From contig CAJPFG010000010.1 of the NCBI GenBank assembly GCA_905339235.1, forward strand, positions 124,001 through 188,000: DNA of 64,000 nt. The letters run 5' to 3'. Both the position numbers and the translations under genes were made by a program. This document shows positions 60,988 to 64,000 of this stretch, one piece after another (position 1 is the first letter of the stretch; every line of letters begins with the position of its first letter). This stretch comes from Phycisphaerales bacterium. Its GTDB lineage: Bacteria > Planctomycetota > Phycisphaerae > Phycisphaerales > UBA1924. The notes under the pieces are model-generated. The model had not been told where the DNA came from. It saw nothing but the letters and a program-made list of their open reading frames with translations, and ran no database searches.

Positions 60988-61791
60988 ATGTCCCTCCCCA
61001 CCTTCAACCCCTCCCCAGCCATCGCCGATGCCGTCCTCGACGATCTCGCCAACCCCGCCCTCTCCGCGCGAGACGCGGCCGCGCGGGCCAACACCACCCT
61101 TCCCGCCCTCGCTCGCTGGTTCACTCGCGACGACATCCAGAAACACTTCCGCGCCATCACCGCCACCGCCGACGCCCTGACCAACCACCTCGCCGCGGCC
61201 AACCTCCGCGCCGTCGCCCAGGCCGCCGTCCGAATCGTTGATGATTTCAACTCCCGCCCACGCCCCACCCCGACCTCCGCCCAGGACCCCGCCGTCGCCG
61301 CCGCGAACTTCCGCGCCGCCAACCACATGCTCCGGGCCGGCCACCTCCTCCTCCGCCTCGCCAAATTCTCCGGCGATGCCCCGGTCCGCACGCGCACCCA
61401 TAACGCTCCCGAAGAATCCCGCGAGCCCGCCCGCCGCCGCGCCCAATCTCCCGACCATCCCGCGAAAGGTCCCTCGCAACGCGACGATTTCCTCGCCCTC
61501 GCCGCCCAACTCGCCGCCGACGGCGCGCCACTCAACCCGCCCGCCACACCCGCGGCCGGCGCCAACCGCAACCTCGACCACGCCTGCATCCACAGCATCC
61601 GCGCCCTTCTCCCCTCTGACCCAAGCGCGGATTCGTTCCCCGTCGCGGCCGCGATCCAGCCCCCTTCGCCTTCCGCAGCCCCGTCCATCCCGTCTGTTCT
61701 GTCTGTCTCAGCCGTTCTGCCAATACGCCCCGCGCGTCAATCCCGCGCCGCCCACCTCGCCCGCGCGGCCGGCCTCCTCTCCGGTCCCTAG
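60988..61791 (+). CDS. Ala/Pro-rich hypothetical protein
   Basis: A 267-residue protein with an N-terminal helical region (IADAVLDDLANPALSARDAA, then TTLPALARWFTRDDIQKHFR) that hints at a helix-turn-helix, followed by a second helical stretch and a Pro/Ser-rich C-terminus. It is a type of phycisphaeral hypothetical I cannot name. There is no ribosome binding site, consistent with leaderless translation from the promoter at 60951. Confidence 0.6.
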   Translation: MSLPTFNPSPAIADAVLDDLANPALSARDAAARANTTLPALARWFTRDDIQKHFRAITATADALTNHLAAANLRAVAQAAVRIVDDFNSRPRPTPTSAQDPAVAAANFRAANHMLRAGHLLLRLAKFSGDAPVRTRTHNAPEESREPARRRAQSPDHPAKGPSQRDDFLALAAQLAADGAPLNPPATPAAGANRNLDHACIHSIRALLPSDPSADSFPVAAAIQPPSPSAAPSIPSVLSVSAVLPIRPARQSRAAHLARAAGLLSGP

Positions 61792-61818
61792 CCCGCCTTC
61801 CCTATCCTCCGCTTCCGC

Positions 61819-63189
61819 ATGCACCGCCCCGCGCCGAAACTGGTCTTCGTGTTCTTCACGCTCCTGCTCGACGTTCTGGGCTTCGGGCTGCTGATCCCGG
61901 TGGCCCCTCGCCTAATCGCAACCGTCCAAGGCCTCAATCCCGAAGGGGCTGAGCACGATACTTCCCTGGCGCTCGGGCCCCTCATGGCCCTCTACGCCGC
62001 GATGCAGTTCGTGTTCTCGCCCATCCTCGGATCACTCTCCGACCGCTTCGGCCGAAGGCCCGTCCTGCTCTGCGCGCTCTTCGGCTCCGCCCTCGACTAC
62101 TTCGCCGCCACCCAGGCCCCGTACCTGACGGCGACGTTCGGCAGCGCGGCCGGAATGACCTGCCTCTTCGTGACCCGCGCGCTCAACGGCGTCTCCGGCG
62201 CCACCATCCCCGTCTGCAGCGCCTACATCGCCGATATCACCCCGCCCGAGAAACGGGCCGCGGGATTCGGAATCATCGGCGCCGCCTTCGGTCTGGGATT
62301 TGTCTTCGGCCCCCTCATCGGCGGCGTTCTCGGAGATGACAAAATCACGCTCCCGCTGCTCGGCCACGGTAACGTGACCTTCCCCTACTACGCCGCGGGC
62401 GTGCTCACCGCCCTCAACTGGCTGTACGGCTTTTTCATCATCCCCGAGTCCCTCGCGCGGGAACACCGCCGCCCATTCTCCTGGGAAAAGGCCAATCCCA
62501 TGGGCGCGCTCCGGTGGCTGGCCCAACACCACGTCGTGGCGCTGCTGGTTGTCACTCTCTTCATCTCCAACATCGCGCAGTTCGGTCTCCACGCAACCTG
62601 GGTCCTCTCGATGCAGAAGCGCTTCGGCTGGACCCCGCTCTACACCGGGTGGTCCCTCTTCACCGTCGGGATCACTTCCGCGATTGTGCAGGGACTCCTC
62701 GCCAGGAAGATCATCCCCAAACTCGGAGAGCGGGCCTGCCTGCTCGGGGGATTAGTGGTGGGAGTGCTCGCGTTCGCGGCCTACGGCCTGGCCACTCACG
62801 GGTGGATGATCTACGCGATCATCGCCGCGGCGTCGATCGGCGGAGTCGCCGGCCCCGCCGCGCAGGCGATCTGCTCCAAGGGAGTTCCCCCGAATGAGCA
62901 GGGGCTGCTGCAAGGCGCGACGGGGAGTTTGACCAGCGTTGCGGGAGTCCTGGGTCCGCTGATCGGAGCCGGGGTTTTCTTCCTCTTCACACCCAAAGAG
63001 GGCCCCGCGCCATTCCTTGGTCCAAGCGCCCCGTTCTTTACGGGCGCCGTGCTCTGCGCGCTGTCGGTTGTTCCGGTGCTCTTGGTGTGGGGCCGAATGC
63101 CGCGCGTCGTCCAGCAGGCGCCGCGCGAGGAACCGTTCATCGCAGGCGGAAACTCCGCACCCGTGCAGGACGCCGCGGCCGACGAATAA
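61819..63189 (+). CDS. MFS multidrug/tetracycline-type efflux transporter
   Basis: A 456-residue major facilitator with twelve predicted helices. The first contains FFTLLLDVLGFGLLIPVAP, with the conserved aspartate of TetA-like exporters. Motif A is GSLSDRFGRRPVLL and motif C is near GFGIIGAAFGLGFVFGPLIG. It is most like the TCR/Tet branch of proton-drug antiporters (DHA1). The substrate is unknown. It ends before a good intrinsic terminator. Confidence 0.9.
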   Translation: MHRPAPKLVFVFFTLLLDVLGFGLLIPVAPRLIATVQGLNPEGAEHDTSLALGPLMALYAAMQFVFSPILGSLSDRFGRRPVLLCALFGSALDYFAATQAPYLTATFGSAAGMTCLFVTRALNGVSGATIPVCSAYIADITPPEKRAAGFGIIGAAFGLGFVFGPLIGGVLGDDKITLPLLGHGNVTFPYYAAGVLTALNWLYGFFIIPESLAREHRRPFSWEKANPMGALRWLAQHHVVALLVVTLFISNIAQFGLHATWVLSMQKRFGWTPLYTGWSLFTVGITSAIVQGLLARKIIPKLGERACLLGGLVVGVLAFAAYGLATHGWMIYAIIAAASIGGVAGPAAQAICSKGVPPNEQGLLQGATGSLTSVAGVLGPLIGAGVFFLFTPKEGPAPFLGPSAPFFTGAVLCALSVVPVLLVWGRMPRVVQQAPREEPFIAGGNSAPVQDAAADE

Positions 63190-63195
63190 GCCCGC

Positions 63196-63222
63196 CACGA
63201 TACTGGAGGATCGTGTCTTTTT
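63196..63222 (+). terminator. Rho-independent terminator of the MFS gene
   Basis: Stem CACGAT (63196-63201) pairs with ATCGTG (63210-63215) across an 8-base loop and is followed by TCTTTTT. It lies 7 bases after the stop codon. Confidence 0.75.
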
Positions 63223-63332
63223 GTGTTGCAATACGGACTTAAATATCCACAGAATAGTGTGCATGTTTGATCCGGCGACACGGGGAAATATCTTCCGTAT
63301 GATGATCGGCGTATCAGGACTACAGGACGCTG

Positions 63333-64000
63333 ATGCTCAGGCGGAAGGCGATGCCCCCAGACGCAGGAAACGAACGCGACCGAAGCGAAGCCGGCCGGGC
63401 CGGTGTTCTGAACGAACTTCCCGTTCCGTGCGCTCTGCTTGATGCCGAAGGAAACGTCGAAGCGGCCAACCAGGCCTGGAGCCGCGCCATCGGCGAACTG
63501 ACGCTGGCCGTCGAGATCGGCAAATCGTTCGTCGAAACGGTCGGGGCCGGAGCGTCCAGCAGCCGCGTGGCACAAGGCATCCGCGAAGTGCTGTCGGGAA
63601 AAACGTCCGCCTTCACCTACGACGTGGCGAGCGGTGGCAAAGCCGGCGCAAGGTGGTTTCGTCTGGTGGCCACGGCGCGCGCCTCGGGCGGGGCCTCGGT
63701 GCTCCTGGTGGATATCTCCGACCACCTCCAGGTGGAGCACGCCCTCAAGGAGAGCGAATCCAAGTTCCGCCGCATGGTCGAGTCCGTCCAGGAATACGCG
63801 ATCTTCACGCTCGACGCGACCGGGCGGGTCGCGACGTGGAACCTGGGCGCCGAGCGGATTTTCGGGTATCGCGCCGACGAGATCGTCGGGCGAGAACTCG
63901 CGGTGCTGTACCCGGAAGACACCCGCGCCGCGGGGAGGCCCCGCGAATGTCTGGCCCACGCCGTCCGCGACGGTCGGCACGAGGATGACCACTGGCGCGT
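63333..64000 (+). CDS. PAS-domain sensor protein (C-terminus beyond window)
   Basis: An open frame from ATG 63333 (AGGA 5 bases upstream; ATG 63351 is an alternative) continues to the window end. The first PAS-like domain begins around LPVPCALLDAEGNVEAANQA; the second is clear: FRRMVESVQEYAIFTLDATG, then RVATWNLGAERIFGYRADEI and VGRELAVLYPEDTRAAGR. SESKFRRMVES marks the linker between PAS units. It is likely the N-terminal sensor half of a histidine kinase or diguanylate cyclase; the output domain lies outside. Confidence 0.82.
   Translation, partial: MLRRKAMPPDAGNERDRSEAGRAGVLNELPVPCALLDAEGNVEAANQAWSRAIGELTLAVEIGKSFVETVGAGASSSRVAQGIREVLSGKTSAFTYDVASGGKAGARWFRLVATARASGGASVLLVDISDHLQVEHALKESESKFRRMVESVQEYAIFTLDATGRVATWNLGAERIFGYRADEIVGRELAVLYPEDTRAAGRPRECLAHAVRDGRHEDDHWR

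Noticed and set aside
60859..61180. Continuation of the methyltransferase frame to 61180
   Set aside because: After about residue 110 the residues show no methyltransferase similarity and overlap the next gene in another frame.

Overview
The window is a very GC-rich, gene-dense chromosomal segment. It most resembles a Phycisphaerae-type member of the Planctomycetota. The supporting signs are a PEP-CTERM-like tail ending in an arginine cluster (27354-28040), two membrane proteins with the CxxC-YD-GL-CPECG zinc ribbon (31446-31943 and 45951-46790), a heptanucleotide repeat array of the FRIQNSE-encoding kind (47334-47417), a secreted HAF-repeat protein, and a PurS-like/PurL fusion. The taxonomic placement is inferred from these traits. 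No rRNA, tRNA, CRISPR array or intact insertion sequence was seen.

Layout. 1-7900: an exported PPC-domain protein cut by the window edge, purL, a GT3-type glycogen synthase, a HicB-like antitoxin behind a broken partner gene, and rnhA. 7900-23800: an MlaF-like ABC ATPase overlapping a cytochrome c/PQQ sugar dehydrogenase; VOC, CoA-binding and aminotransferase genes; two DUF2959 paralogues flanking a fructosamine kinase; an aquaporin; three secreted Ala/Pro-rich helical proteins; a secreted MsrB-MsrA fusion; an orphan OmpR-type regulator; and a DUF892 ferritin-like gene with a disordered Gln-rich partner. 23900-42600: an S41 peptidase, a phosphoesterase with a LamG domain, a BlaR1/BlaI pair with a clear operator, an APC permease, the HAF-repeat protein, alcohol dehydrogenase, a FocA-type channel and a methyltransferase. 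42600-43760: a lower-GC two-gene module (GHKL ATPase plus STAS-like protein) that looks acquired. 43788-55600: thiC under a TPP riboswitch, small enzymes, three DinB-like proteins in the wider window, a fatty-acid desaturase and purT. 55700-60860: a probable defence island. 60900-64000: a phycisphaeral hypothetical gene, a Tet-type MFS exporter and the start of a PAS sensor.

The most interesting region is 55711-60473. Three genes lie on one strand with gaps of 27 and 23 bases. The first is a coiled-coil DUF2130 protein with a D...ESK nuclease-like motif. The second is a 903-residue SMC/RloC-like ATPase with a CxxC hook. The third is a 242-residue protein with a D-x10-E-V-K (PD-(D/E)XK-like) motif. 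Just downstream lies the N-terminal stub of a Mod-type adenine methyltransferase whose motif IV reads DAPY instead of DPPY. I infer a nuclease-ATPase-nuclease anti-invader system, possibly once paired with a methyltransferase.

Purine metabolism (purL, purT), thiamine synthesis (thiC) and glycogen synthesis are represented by isolated genes rather than operons, as is usual in planctomycetes. Most short operons are inferred from ATGA/GTGA overlaps.
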